Assembly (NCBI GenBank): GCA_028818705.1
Contig: JAPPNJ010000039.1
Location: 1 to 41,468, forward strand
Origin: Candidatus Poribacteria bacterium
GTDB lineage: Bacteria; Poribacteria; WGA-4E; WGA-3G
Length of the DNA stretch: 41,468 bases
Reading direction: 5' to 3'
The notes beneath the pieces are model-generated. The model worked only from the letters and a program-made list of their open reading frames with translations, made no database searches and was not told the DNA's origin. A program made the position numbers and the translations under genes. Below are positions 17,390 to 26,112 of this stretch, piece by piece (position 1 is the stretch's first letter; each line of letters begins with the position of its first letter).

Positions 17390-18280
17390 ATGCAAACATC
17401 TCATCAATATTTGGACCCAGTTGCGCTCTCTCGGATTGGCGGTATGGAACTTGTCGCGAGACTCGTCGTTGAGGGGTTCGTCACAGGTTTGCACAAAAGT
17501 CCGTATCAGGGATTCAGCGTCGAATTCGCTGAACACCGACAATATATGCCCGGCGACGAAATCCGCTATATCGATTGGAAGGTCTATGGGAAATCTGACC
17601 GGTACTACATCAAAAAGTTTGAAGAGGAGACGAACCTACGCGCATATATCCTGCTCGACACCAGCGCGTCAATGAACTATAAGCACGCGGAGGAGGGGTT
17701 GACGAAGTTTGAATACGGGTGTTATCTCGCGGCGACGCTCACCTACCTTATGCTGAAACAACGGGATTCTGTTGGATTAGCACTCTTCGATACAGACATT
17801 ACACAATACATTCCACCGAGAGGCGCGGCAACGCATCTCCAGGCAATTATGTCCGCTTTGGAAAATGCGACCCCCAGTCAGGAGACCCAACTCAGCGGTC
17901 TCTTTCATGAACTCGCCAAACGGATTGTGAGACGGGGGTTAGTCATCGTTATCTCTGATCTGCTCGATGAACCTTCACAGGTTATCTCTGCCTTGAAGCA
18001 TCTCCGCCATCAAAAACATGAAGTGATCGTCTTCCACCTACTCGATCCCGCCGAACTGACCTTCCCTTATACGGGTTCTGTCGTCTTTAGAGACATGGAG
18101 ACGGGACAGACGCTTTCAACTCAAGCGGATACGTTGAAAGCAGATTATCTCGAAAAACTGAACCAGTTTATCCAGAGTTATCGTCGCGGTTGCGGCGCAA
18201 GCCAGATCGATTACGTTCAAATGGATACAGCAACGCCATTTGATTACGCGTTGTCTGAGTACCTTTCCCGCCGAAAGTAG
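17390..18280 (+). CDS. DUF58-domain protein
   Basis: DUF58 proteins carry a von Willebrand factor A-like fold and are usually encoded beside MoxR AAA ATPases; their biochemical role is poorly defined. This copy has 296 residues from the ATG at 17390, which follows AAGGAAC; an ATG six codons upstream (17372) is possible but would contain that site. Visible features are the DUF58 signature VEFAEHRQYMPGDEIRYIDWKVYGKSDRYYIKKFEEETN, the vWA metal-site-like LLDTSASM, and VIVISDLLDEP. There is no membrane segment. No MoxR gene is adjacent. It is convergent with the SpoIIE phosphatase gene, with a 30-bp gap. Confidence 0.88.
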   Translation: MQTSHQYLDPVALSRIGGMELVARLVVEGFVTGLHKSPYQGFSVEFAEHRQYMPGDEIRYIDWKVYGKSDRYYIKKFEEETNLRAYILLDTSASMNYKHAEEGLTKFEYGCYLAATLTYLMLKQRDSVGLALFDTDITQYIPPRGAATHLQAIMSALENATPSQETQLSGLFHELAKRIVRRGLVIVISDLLDEPSQVISALKHLRHQKHEVIVFHLLDPAELTFPYTGSVVFRDMETGQTLSTQADTLKADYLEKLNQFIQSYRRGCGASQIDYVQMDTATPFDYALSEYLSRRK

Positions 18281-18310
18281 ACACCGTACGGGACATTGAA
18301 ATTGACTTCT

Positions 18311-21300
18311 CTATTCAGATGCAGCTATACGTTTGATAACAACGAGCGTTAAATCATCATACTGTTCCGCTTCCTCGACAAACCTATGAACATCCTCAAC
18401 GATGTGTTGAATCACCTCCTCAGCGGAGTATTCGTTTGGTACTTGAGAAACCAAATATGTCAAACGTTCAGTTCCGTACATTTCTTCATCAGGATTGAGG
18501 GCTTCAATGAGACCATCAGAATGAAAGATAAGCATATCGCCTGCAGCTAAATCAAAAGCGACAGATTCATACTCAACACTTTTCATACTACCGAGCGGCA
18601 GGTCACTGTTTTCGATCTCAATGACTTCAGTGCCTCTTTTGAGAATAGGATAGGGTTGTCCCCCGTTGGCATAATCAATACGCTTCTCGGATGCATTGAG
18701 AATTGCTAAGTTAAGAGCGATAAAACTGGGGCCATACATCCGAGGGGCTAATCCTGCATTGAGGTCGGTGAGGATGACATCTGCATCAGATCTGAATCTT
18801 GCAACTTCATGAAGCATTCCGTTCGTGAGCACGGCATTCATGGCGCCGCGTAATCCTTTGCCCGCCGCATCTGCTACTGCAATCGCGGTTTGCCCATTTG
18901 CAACGGTCAAGTAATCGTAAAAATCTCCTCCCACCTGCGTTGCTGGGGCGGACATTCCGGCAATATCAAACTCTTTTGTATCTGGTGATTCTGTGGGTAG
19001 TAATGCCATCTGAATATTTTGCGCCTCGTTCAACTCAGCACGGATTCGCTTTATTTCCGCCTCCTCTCTTTCCAACATTTCGGTGCGAAGCTGGGCGGTG
19101 TGCCTTCGGTTGATGAACAAGCGACCGACGAGCGCAAGGACGATAGTCATGAACATGACTGTAGGGAGATATGTTCGCCACTGCGCCCAGAAGGGTGGTG
19201 GGATCGTAAAATCGACCACGGCAGGTGGCTGTGTGTAGGGCCAGCCTTCACGGAAAGCCTTGACGATGAAGCTATAGGTGCCTGCTTTGAGCCCTGTATA
19301 GCGGACACACAGAACGCCATTTTGGTTTTTAAATTCCTGTTGAACGCCGTCATTGTGCGTTGCCTGTTGTGTTGCCACCCTGGATGCGGGAAACCATTTG
19401 TCAGATGCCAGACCAGAACCAACGGGCAAAAGCGAGAACTCCTCCGCTGAAATCTTCGACCATCCCGGACTATCCAATCCGATGATTTTAAATTGATAAG
19501 AGAGGCGTTCTCGGAGCGAGCTGATCCCTCGCACATAGATGCTGATATGTTTGTTTCCACGTGCGGGTAGGGTAATATCAGATGAGAGTTCGGTATAGGT
19601 TTTATCAGTCTTTAGGGCGGTTAGTCGATAGAAAGGGAGGCCGCCGCGCGTTGGTGTATATTGTGTAACGCCGCCTTCGGTTGCAAACCAAATATCTTTG
19701 TTGGAAGATTCATAAATTTTCGAGATATTGTTATGCGCCAATCCATCTTTTGTGGTGAGGGAGTCGAAGGTTTCACCGTCGTATCGAACAGTACCGCCCC
19801 CCTTTGTTGCGAACCATATACTTCCGCTACTGTCCTCGATTACATCCCGCACGTTATCAACGAGAAATCCCTCTTTTCTGGAAGTCTGAAATGTATTTTT
19901 AGTTGTATATGCTGTGAGTTCTTTCCCATCGTAGCGGACAGCTCCACGAAGTGTCGCGAGCCAAAGAACACCGTCATGAGAAGTCAAAGACGCATTTACT
20001 GGAGGCAGTTCAACGTCTTTAGTTGTGATTAAGTCCTTGTCAAGATATGTCTTGAGAACATCAGGAAAGAGGAAAGTGACTTTTCCATACAATTCCCTTG
20101 GATGCTGCCATACTGCAAGCGGCGCAGTATTAGAATTTCTCTTGAGCACAATCGGTGCGTTCGGATCAGAGACATTCCAGCGTATTAACTTTCCTGTAAC
20201 AGCGTTGTAAAACCACTTGGTACCTGATGGAATTTCCAACATCTTTGTTACTTTAATTAGATGAGGAAGGATCTCCGGCTCAACATTTATAGCCGCTGAA
20301 GGTCCAATCGATGCTGGATAGGACTGCGCCTTCCCGTTCTCAAAAAGCACCCACAATTTGTCGTTCTCATCTATGTGCAAGGCATTTATAGGAGACTCAG
20401 CATGATCGATTTCCAAATTGGTTTGAAAGGGAATTCTCTGGAATCTACCTGTAAACCACGACAATCCTGCAGTATCTGCTTTGAAGATATGTCCCCCAAA
20501 AGCTAACCATCGGTGTTCCCCGTCGGTAACAAATAGATTAGGATTCCTATCAGACTGTCTAACGATCCGTCCCTCTCTTGGTTTGATAAAGATAGAAATT
20601 TGATCAAAGCGTTCGTTTCCGTAGCGGAAAAATGTGTATTGTGTAGCGGCTCTGCTGAATAGCGGTTTGTTAACGAACCAGATGTATCCGTCAATTTCAA
20701 ATATTTTTACTATGTCTGTCCAATTTGCGAAGCGCGATTTTCCTCCAATTCTACCACCAATCCCAGTACCATGATTCTGAATTGCAGGCATTGGGTTAAA
20801 TACTGTCACACCGTTATCATGCCCGAACCACAAATCACCGTTAATCGCTTCAAAAATCGAACGAACTCGGTCAATACTAAGCTCAACATCGGGACTATAA
20901 GGTATTAGTTTAAGAGTGGCATCGTATTGGTGTACTTCGCCATTTTCATTAGTAAACCATAGCTTTCCCCATGCGTCCTCAATTTGAAAAACCTCCTGCC
21001 TGTTTCTAAATGTCTGCAGCCGATAATCGTTCCACCATCTTGTGATACGACCATCGTAAAACCAGAGACGTCCATTCGTGTCCGTCCGGAATGAGGCTTG
21101 TCCAGCAGATCTATATCGTTCAGGGTCGTCTTGTTCCGAACGCAAGGGTAGAATCTGTTTAAAGGTTTTTCCATCAAACTTCAGCAGAAAATTATAGCCG
21201 CCGAACAAAAGATTCCCGGAGGCATCTTCTGCTATCGCCTTAATGCCCCGAACTATAAGGTTTGACGTATCGTGGCGGGTAAATCCGACTTTGGGTTGGA

Positions 21301-22033
21301 GGCGCGGCGTTTCTGTTTCTATTTTATCATCAGCGGTATCACCGTCGCCGGGTTTTAGGCCTGTCGGAGGACTCTCACGGAAACTGAGAATTACACCATT
21401 TTTTTCGTCTATACCTTCACTACCACCAAGCCAAAGGGTTCTGTCTTCACTCTCAAAGATGGCATTTATTGTCAATTCTTCCGTTGACTGATGTGTATCT
21501 TCGCCGCCAATCTCGTTTCGATGTGCCTGTGGCGGTTTTTGGATGCCTGCGGTAACGTACTTTGTTAGCCACTCATTTTCACTAACCCATACGTCGCCCG
21601 CCCTATCAACAATTAGTAAGTTTCCGGTTCCGATCAAATCAATCGAAATACCATCAAAACGGCTGACTCGCCCCGTTTCTTCTGCATCACCTCGCGTAAG
21701 AAACCAGATGTGTCCCCACTTATCTTCAACGATTTGTCGCGTGCGTCCGAGGAGTGCTCCGGGTTGAACGCCAGATGCTGGTGCCTCCTCTGAAGTAAGT
21801 GAGGAGGCTTTGTATGGCAGAAAAGTCCTGCCATCAAAACGGCTAACGCCACCAGTATCAGAACCGAGCCAAAGCACACCGCGGCTGTCCTGAAAAATAA
21901 CTGGAACTATAGGGCCGACCAGGCCGTCAGCAACCGTATAGGTTTCTATCTGATCGAAAGCTACGGAAGATTGAATAAAAGTGATGGAAAAAAATAAAAA
22001 TAAGATAAATGCGAATCTGATTAAGCCATTCAC
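18311..22033 (-). CDS. Periplasmic propeller sensor with cytoplasmic SpoIIE/PP2C phosphatase
   Basis: A 1240-residue membrane-anchored sensor. An N-terminal signal/anchor (FAFILFLFFSITFIQSSVAF) is followed by many two-component-regulator propeller repeats up to about residue 790 (for example FQDSRGVLWLGSDTGGVSRFDG, IEDSSGSIWFATKGGGTVRYDG). A Y_Y_Y-like domain follows (to about 945), then one membrane helix (about 955-973) and a coiled-coil linker. The SpoIIE phosphatase domain is last (about 1010-1235). Metal-binding acids of the PP2C fold are present: VGGDFYDY, ADAAGKG, FHSDGL and YDDLTLV. It probably senses a periplasmic signal and dephosphorylates a serine/threonine phosphoprotein such as an anti-sigma antagonist; no such partner is in the window. 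ATG start at 22033. Confidence 0.9.
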   Translation of the reverse strand: MNGLIRFAFILFLFFSITFIQSSVAFDQIETYTVADGLVGPIVPVIFQDSRGVLWLGSDTGGVSRFDGRTFLPYKASSLTSEEAPASGVQPGALLGRTRQIVEDKWGHIWFLTRGDAEETGRVSRFDGISIDLIGTGNLLIVDRAGDVWVSENEWLTKYVTAGIQKPPQAHRNEIGGEDTHQSTEELTINAIFESEDRTLWLGGSEGIDEKNGVILSFRESPPTGLKPGDGDTADDKIETETPRLQPKVGFTRHDTSNLIVRGIKAIAEDASGNLLFGGYNFLLKFDGKTFKQILPLRSEQDDPERYRSAGQASFRTDTNGRLWFYDGRITRWWNDYRLQTFRNRQEVFQIEDAWGKLWFTNENGEVHQYDATLKLIPYSPDVELSIDRVRSIFEAINGDLWFGHDNGVTVFNPMPAIQNHGTGIGGRIGGKSRFANWTDIVKIFEIDGYIWFVNKPLFSRAATQYTFFRYGNERFDQISIFIKPREGRIVRQSDRNPNLFVTDGEHRWLAFGGHIFKADTAGLSWFTGRFQRIPFQTNLEIDHAESPINALHIDENDKLWVLFENGKAQSYPASIGPSAAINVEPEILPHLIKVTKMLEIPSGTKWFYNAVTGKLIRWNVSDPNAPIVLKRNSNTAPLAVWQHPRELYGKVTFLFPDVLKTYLDKDLITTKDVELPPVNASLTSHDGVLWLATLRGAVRYDGKELTAYTTKNTFQTSRKEGFLVDNVRDVIEDSSGSIWFATKGGGTVRYDGETFDSLTTKDGLAHNNISKIYESSNKDIWFATEGGVTQYTPTRGGLPFYRLTALKTDKTYTELSSDITLPARGNKHISIYVRGISSLRERLSYQFKIIGLDSPGWSKISAEEFSLLPVGSGLASDKWFPASRVATQQATHNDGVQQEFKNQNGVLCVRYTGLKAGTYSFIVKAFREGWPYTQPPAVVDFTIPPPFWAQWRTYLPTVMFMTIVLALVGRLFINRRHTAQLRTEMLEREEAEIKRIRAELNEAQNIQMALLPTESPDTKEFDIAGMSAPATQVGGDFYDYLTVANGQTAIAVADAAGKGLRGAMNAVLTNGMLHEVARFRSDADVILTDLNAGLAPRMYGPSFIALNLAILNASEKRIDYANGGQPYPILKRGTEVIEIENSDLPLGSMKSVEYESVAFDLAAGDMLIFHSDGLIEALNPDEEMYGTERLTYLVSQVPNEYSAEEVIQHIVEDVHRFVEEAEQYDDLTLVVIKRIAASE

Positions 22034-22169
22034 TATAAAATCCCTTTAACAATTCAAAGAAGTCACACTTAAGTAATGTGCTTATAAAAAACTGGATTCG
22101 AGAGATAGCCCTTCTATGATTCAATCAAAATATAAAAGAATAATTCAGAAATAGCCTTGTCCTATTGAA

Positions 22170-22198
22170 AGGATAACAGATTTGAGAAGGAAAGTCAA
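22170..22198 (-). promoter_or_regulatory. Predicted promoter of the SpoIIE sensor gene
   Basis: On the minus strand: TTGACT (22193-22198), 17-bp spacer, TATCCT (22170-22175). It is back to back with the oxidoreductase promoter, with -35 elements 14 bp apart. Confidence 0.5.
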
Positions 22199-22212
22199 AA
22201 AAATTGCACGCA

Positions 22213-22241
22213 TTGACTGCTGAAACGAATTGTGATACAAT
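22213..22241 (+). promoter_or_regulatory. Promoter of the first Gfo/Idh/MocA gene
   Basis: TTGACT (22213-22218), 17-bp spacer, TACAAT (22236-22241), about 60 bp before the ATG. Confidence 0.65.
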
Positions 22242-22301
22242 GCAAAATATCAATAGGGTAGGTGGATACGAAGGCAACCAAGCGTGAGAAAGGAGTGCAC
22301 G

Positions 22302-23453
22302 ATGAAGACATATCGAATCGGAATTTTAGGATGTAGAGGACGTGGGACATCAGCCGCACGGGCATATCATGCCCACCCACGCACGGAGATCGTCGGACTT
22401 TGCGACTTGATTGAGGAGCGCCTCAATACCCTGGGCGATGAAGTCAATGTCGCCGCACGATTCACCGATTTAGACGAGATGATCCGGCAGACCCAACCCG
22501 ACATTGTTGCGATTCCCACTGGCACGGAGTTTCATTACGACCTGTGCATGCGCGTGTTGGAACACGGTGTTAATATTGAAGTAGAGAAACCGATGTGCGT
22601 GGATCTGGTGCAAGCGGATGCTGTCATCGCCAAAGCAGAAGAAAAAGGCGTGGAGGTTGCGGTGCATCATCAGGGGAGAGTTGGTGCGTCTATGCAGGCA
22701 ATGGCGCGTGCTTTTAATGCGGGAAAAATCGGCGAATTGCGCTATATGTATGGCAGTGGGAAGGGCTACTACGGCGGCTATGGTTTGATGAACATCGGCA
22801 CACACATGCTGAACAATATGCTACACTTCGGCAAACGCTGCGAAAGTGTGGTTGCACATCTGACGACGGGTGGCAAATCGATTACACCTACAGACGTTGT
22901 GCCGTCGCCGAGCGGTATGGGAACAATCGCGGGCGAATATATCACCGCAACACTGCAGTATGAAGGACACGTCACCGGTACATTGCTTCAACACCGGTTT
23001 GGTGAAATGGATACCGATGCGTATTCCATGGAACTGTATGGTACTGAAGGAAGGCTCTTCTGGAAAAGCGGCGGTGCCTGGTGGCTACCGACACCACACT
23101 ACTTGCCCGATGGGACACACGATCAGTGGGAAACTTTAGAACTCATCTACCCTGAACACTACGATTCCAAAAGCAGCGCCGCAGAAGCGGATTACTGGTT
23201 CGTGGAAGAATACGTCAACGTCTTGGATGAAGGCAGATCCCATGAGTGCAGTGGTACAGAGGGGCGACACATCATTGAGATGATGATGGGAATCTTTGAG
23301 TCTGCAGCTTATGGCACCCGTGTCCAACTTCCGCAACCTGATCGGCGGCACCCGTTATTACGATGGCGTGAGGAAGCAGGGTTAGAACCACCTGCAGAGA
23401 TGCCGCGAGCCTATTGGGACTGGCTAACTTTGGAATCCGATCGGATTAACTAA
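22302..23453 (+). CDS. Gfo/Idh/MocA-family oxidoreductase, copy 1
   Basis: These NAD(P)-dependent enzymes oxidise or reduce sugars, inositols and related polyols. The protein has 383 residues from the ATG at 22302, preceded by AAGGAG; the upstream GTG at 22284 is unlikely. The N-terminal Rossmann domain has RIGILGCRGRGTSAARAY (nucleotide-binding glycines), VGLCDLIEER, and the family motif NIEVEKPMCVDL with the conserved EKP. The C-terminal domain has YYGGYGLMNIGTHMLNNMLHF, where a His occupies the usual catalytic region, and MELYGTEGRLFW. No sugar-transport or other pathway gene adjoins it, so the substrate is unknown. It is divergent from the SpoIIE sensor gene. Confidence 0.9.
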   Translation: MKTYRIGILGCRGRGTSAARAYHAHPRTEIVGLCDLIEERLNTLGDEVNVAARFTDLDEMIRQTQPDIVAIPTGTEFHYDLCMRVLEHGVNIEVEKPMCVDLVQADAVIAKAEEKGVEVAVHHQGRVGASMQAMARAFNAGKIGELRYMYGSGKGYYGGYGLMNIGTHMLNNMLHFGKRCESVVAHLTTGGKSITPTDVVPSPSGMGTIAGEYITATLQYEGHVTGTLLQHRFGEMDTDAYSMELYGTEGRLFWKSGGAWWLPTPHYLPDGTHDQWETLELIYPEHYDSKSSAAEADYWFVEEYVNVLDEGRSHECSGTEGRHIIEMMMGIFESAAYGTRVQLPQPDRRHPLLRWREEAGLEPPAEMPRAYWDWLTLESDRIN

Positions 23454-23468
23454 ATTGAACGAACAATT

Positions 23469-23538
23469 TTGGCGCGCTTAGAAAGCGCGCCTACCATGTT
23501 GGGGGATGCCCCTACAACATTGAGGATGCGCCTACATT
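23469..23538. repeat. Palindromic repeat between two oxidoreductase genes
   Basis: GGCGCGCTTAGAAAGCGCGCC (a near-perfect hairpin) is followed by CTACCATGTTGGGGGATG and two CCTACAACATTG/CCTACATTAT words. The right end supplies the TAG stop codon of the downstream minus-strand gene. It may also terminate both convergent transcripts, although no T-tract is evident. Confidence 0.65.
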
Positions 23539-24491
23539 ATCTGCGCGATAACAGCGTTCGTCTGTAACCCTGCCTCACCCGTACAGCGGATGGGTTCACC
23601 CGTTTTGAGGTGATTGAGGAAATCTTTAACAAGTCCTGTATGTGTATGTGGCAATGGGGTTTGATCTATCTCAATCTGCTCACCCGATTTTTCAAGCGTT
23701 AGGTTCCCGGAATTCAACTCCGAACACCGCAAACTGCCTTCTGTGCCGTAGACCTCAACATCGTCAATTGAGATACCGATATTCCAGTTGATGTTCGCAA
23801 CGGCGTGGGCGCCGCTTTTGAAACGGAGTGTGAACACAGCAGAATCGTCGACTTCAATATCCAGATGCACTGCTTCTGCATACCCTTGGACAGATTCTAT
23901 ATCTCCCATCAGATACTGAAGTAGCGAGATACGGTGGCTACCGAGATCCATCAGCACACCGCCACCGCTGACTTTTGGATCTACCCGCCAACTGCTCAGG
24001 TCGTGTCGAGTCGGATCATAGAAACCGGTATGATTGATCCGCGCAAGCACGACGTCCCCGATTGCTCCCTGATCCATCAGCGCTTTCATCTTCACAATAT
24101 TCGGATAGAAGTTGCGGTAATAGGCGAGCATTAAGGTAACACCGGCATCGTGACACGCATCCACCATACGCTGACACTCTTCGACCGTCATCGCCATCGG
24201 TTTTTCGCAGAGAATATGCTTACCGGCTCGTGCTGTGCGGAGAGTTTGTTCGCAGTGGAGGTATGGGTGTGTTGCGATGTAAATTGCATTGAGTTCGTCA
24301 TCTGCCAGAAGATCGTCCACGTCGGTATAGACCCGTTTCGCACCGTGTCTTTCGGCGAAGTCTTCCGCTTTGGCACGGTCTCGCCGCATCACAGCGATGA
24401 GTTCTGAATCATCGACACTATAAAGGGGTGGTCCTCCTTTATATTCAGCGACATTTCCGCAACCGAGTATTCCCCATCTGAGCGTTGCCAT
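23532..24491 (-). CDS. Gfo/Idh/MocA-family oxidoreductase, copy 2
   Basis: A second NAD(P)-dependent oxidoreductase, 319 residues from the ATG at 24489-24491, which has AAAGGAAC upstream; longer in-frame starts lie before it without support. Features: LRWGILGCGNVAEYKGGP (dinucleotide-binding loop), IYIATHPYLHCEQTL, ILCEKPMAMTVEECQ (EKP motif), and SGGGVLMDLGSHRISLLQYLMGD with the conserved D..H pair. It is not closely similar to copy 1. The C-terminus ends abruptly at NAVIAQIM with a TAG contributed by a dispersed repeat, so the last helix may be trimmed relative to relatives. Substrate unknown. It is convergent with copy 1. Confidence 0.9.
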   Translation of the reverse strand: MATLRWGILGCGNVAEYKGGPPLYSVDDSELIAVMRRDRAKAEDFAERHGAKRVYTDVDDLLADDELNAIYIATHPYLHCEQTLRTARAGKHILCEKPMAMTVEECQRMVDACHDAGVTLMLAYYRNFYPNIVKMKALMDQGAIGDVVLARINHTGFYDPTRHDLSSWRVDPKVSGGGVLMDLGSHRISLLQYLMGDIESVQGYAEAVHLDIEVDDSAVFTLRFKSGAHAVANINWNIGISIDDVEVYGTEGSLRCSELNSGNLTLEKSGEQIEIDQTPLPHTHTGLVKDFLNHLKTGEPIRCTGEAGLQTNAVIAQIM

Positions 24492-24570
24492 GAAATCTGT
24501 TCCTTTCTTAATCCAGAATGTGGTATCGCTGTTAGTATACCGCGAAGTCTCAGATGTGTCAACGAACATC

Positions 24571-24602
24571 GTTGTAGGAGGGATCTCCGAATCCCGACTT
24601 TT
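24571..24602. repeat. GTAGGAGGGAT palindromic repeat
   Basis: TTGTAGGAGGGATCTCCGAA and the following TCCCGACT form a GGGAT/ATCCC-type hairpin of the same kind as at 11421-11447 and the inverse of 30699-30720. Confidence 0.5.
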
Positions 24603-24604
24603 TG

Positions 24605-24633
24605 TTGAACACTGAGCAGAAATCTGTTAGGAT
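24605..24633 (+). promoter_or_regulatory. Possible promoter of VOC protein 4
   Basis: TTGAAC (24605-24610), 17-bp spacer, TAGGAT (24628-24633); 31 bp before the ATG. A weaker match than others in the window. Confidence 0.4.
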
Positions 24634-24663
24634 ATTGGAAAAGAAAAAACAGGAGGATGGACA

Positions 24664-25059
24664 ATGGCAAACAACGCAACACTTGAGAAAATCCAACCAT
24701 TTTTCATCGTCAAAAACCTTGCCGACGCAATCGACTTCTACAATCAAAAACTCGGTTTTGAGACAGACCTGCTTATTCCAGAAGACGATCCGTTTTTCGC
24801 AATCGTGTCTCGTGATAATGTGCGGATTCTTCTGAAACATATTACTCCTGATACCCTACCAGTGCCGAACCACACCCGGCACGAATGGGCAAGATGGGAC
24901 GCTTTCATTCTGGTTTCTGATCCTGACGCGTTGTTTACTGAGTTCCAGTCCCGTGGACTGACGTTTCACGAAACCCTCGCAGACACGGATGACGGATTAC
25001 GTGCTTTTGAACTCAAGGACCATGACGGTTATGTTTTGTGTTTTGGGAAACCGCTTTGA
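24664..25059 (+). CDS. VOC-family (glyoxalase/bleomycin-resistance-like) protein 4
   Basis: A 131-residue VOC protein with the classic start EKIQPFFIVKNLADAIDFYNQKLGFETDLL, middle WDAFILVSDPDALFTEFQSRG, and closing FELKDHDGYVLCFGKPL. This pattern matches glyoxalase/bleomycin-resistance-like proteins and differs from the three MGNPV-type paralogues near metH. The ATG at 24664 follows a strong AGGAGG. The gene stands alone between repeat clusters; its ligand is unknown. Confidence 0.88.
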   Translation: MANNATLEKIQPFFIVKNLADAIDFYNQKLGFETDLLIPEDDPFFAIVSRDNVRILLKHITPDTLPVPNHTRHEWARWDAFILVSDPDALFTEFQSRGLTFHETLADTDDGLRAFELKDHDGYVLCFGKPL

Positions 25060-25065
25060 GGGAAG

Positions 25066-25256
25066 ATTGTCTGAATCAGGATTTTAGGATTGTTAGGATA
25101 AGCACGGTATGCTGCGTTGGAATACACGTTCACGGATACTTTCTTCAGTCCCGTAGGGACGGCATGTTTATAGAAACGCGCCCTTCCACCTTCTTTAGCC
25201 CCAGAGGGGCGAAATATGTATAGCAGACGGCAAATTTTCTAATTGTCTGAATGGGC
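25066..25256. repeat. Mixed dispersed repeats between VOC protein 4 and the R-M island
   Basis: ATTGTCTGAATCAGGATTTT (25066-25085) recurs inverted at 30335-30356, and a shortened form is at about 25231-25242. Two diverged units follow, one with GTCCCGTAGGGACGGCATGT plus TTATAGAAA (about 25148-25176) and one with GCCCCAGAGGGGCGAAATATG plus TATAGCA (about 25199-25224), both palindromic in the GC-rich core. No gene is seen in 25060-25330. Confidence 0.6.
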
Positions 25257-25330
25257 GGATTACGCAGATTACGCGGGTAAGAGAGGGCTGCTAAATTGAA
25301 ATGCACGCCCGGGCCTCGCCCAAACTATCA

Positions 25331-26044
25331 TCAATCCTCTTCACTTTGGTCAATGCTCCTAAGTAACAGCCTACCTAAATCAGTAATGTCGTAACCGCTG
25401 GCCTTCATCATTCCCGTCTTATCATCAAATTCTGGTGACTCTCCGCGTCTCGGTTGCCGGAATCTAATTTTGAGCAGACCCAAGTGAGCAAGGTTCGCTT
25501 TGTGAGCCTCATAAATGGCATGTTTATCAACTTCCTCCTGTGAAGATCCCAAATGCACAGGGGGCGCGGTCACGATCCCTTGATGTTTTCTCTGGAAGTC
25601 TCGCTGCTGCATTATACCCCCGGAGTAGGATGTTAAGATAAGTACCTCAATATCGTTCAACTCCGCAAGGATAGACAGCAACTTCTTGTAAGCAATATGT
25701 TCCGAATCCTCGTCTGTTAATCCATTTTTTACCAAGGAAGCGATGTATTCTATGCGTTCTTCCGAAAGTGCTCGCGCTGCCTGCAGAAACCCGTCCTCCA
25801 TTAAATCAATAGATTTTTCCTCAAGCATTTTCGCTTGTACTTTTGCCCTTTCTTCTGGGTCAATTTTCGCTTCCAACGCTCTGACAAAGGAAACAATTCT
25901 TTCAACCCTTTGGTTTGGAATTAGGTTTCCAACTATCTCCGCCGCTAACGGGCCCAGATATGGGATGGCACCAAGGGTTGCCTTTAAAGCACTTGCTATC
26001 CTATCGTTCCTTTTGACCTCTAAATTGTTCTTTTCCTTATTCAT
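25331..26044 (-). CDS. Unknown protein of the restriction-modification island, 237 residues
   Basis: I do not recognise a named family. The first 60 residues include a hydrophobic helix with glycines and prolines (LKATLGAIPYLGPLAAEIVGNLIP), followed by charged helices (VRALEAKIDPEERAKVQAKMLEEK) and a C-terminal ASGYDITDLGRLLLRSID that resembles the last part of a winged-helix domain. It has no catalytic motif I can identify. The ATG has AGGAAA upstream and lies 68 bp after hsdS on the same strand, so it is probably cotranscribed with hsdM-hsdS. It may be an accessory or regulatory defence protein; that is inference from position only. Confidence 0.75.
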   Translation of the reverse strand: MNKEKNNLEVKRNDRIASALKATLGAIPYLGPLAAEIVGNLIPNQRVERIVSFVRALEAKIDPEERAKVQAKMLEEKSIDLMEDGFLQAARALSEERIEYIASLVKNGLTDEDSEHIAYKKLLSILAELNDIEVLILTSYSGGIMQQRDFQRKHQGIVTAPPVHLGSSQEEVDKHAIYEAHKANLAHLGLLKIRFRQPRRGESPEFDDKTGMMKASGYDITDLGRLLLRSIDQSEED

Positions 26045-26112
26045 TATTTTCCTGCCATTAACTACTCGCCCAGCGGGACGGTAGTAAAGTTGTTATTCGG
26101 AGAGGTTTTCCA

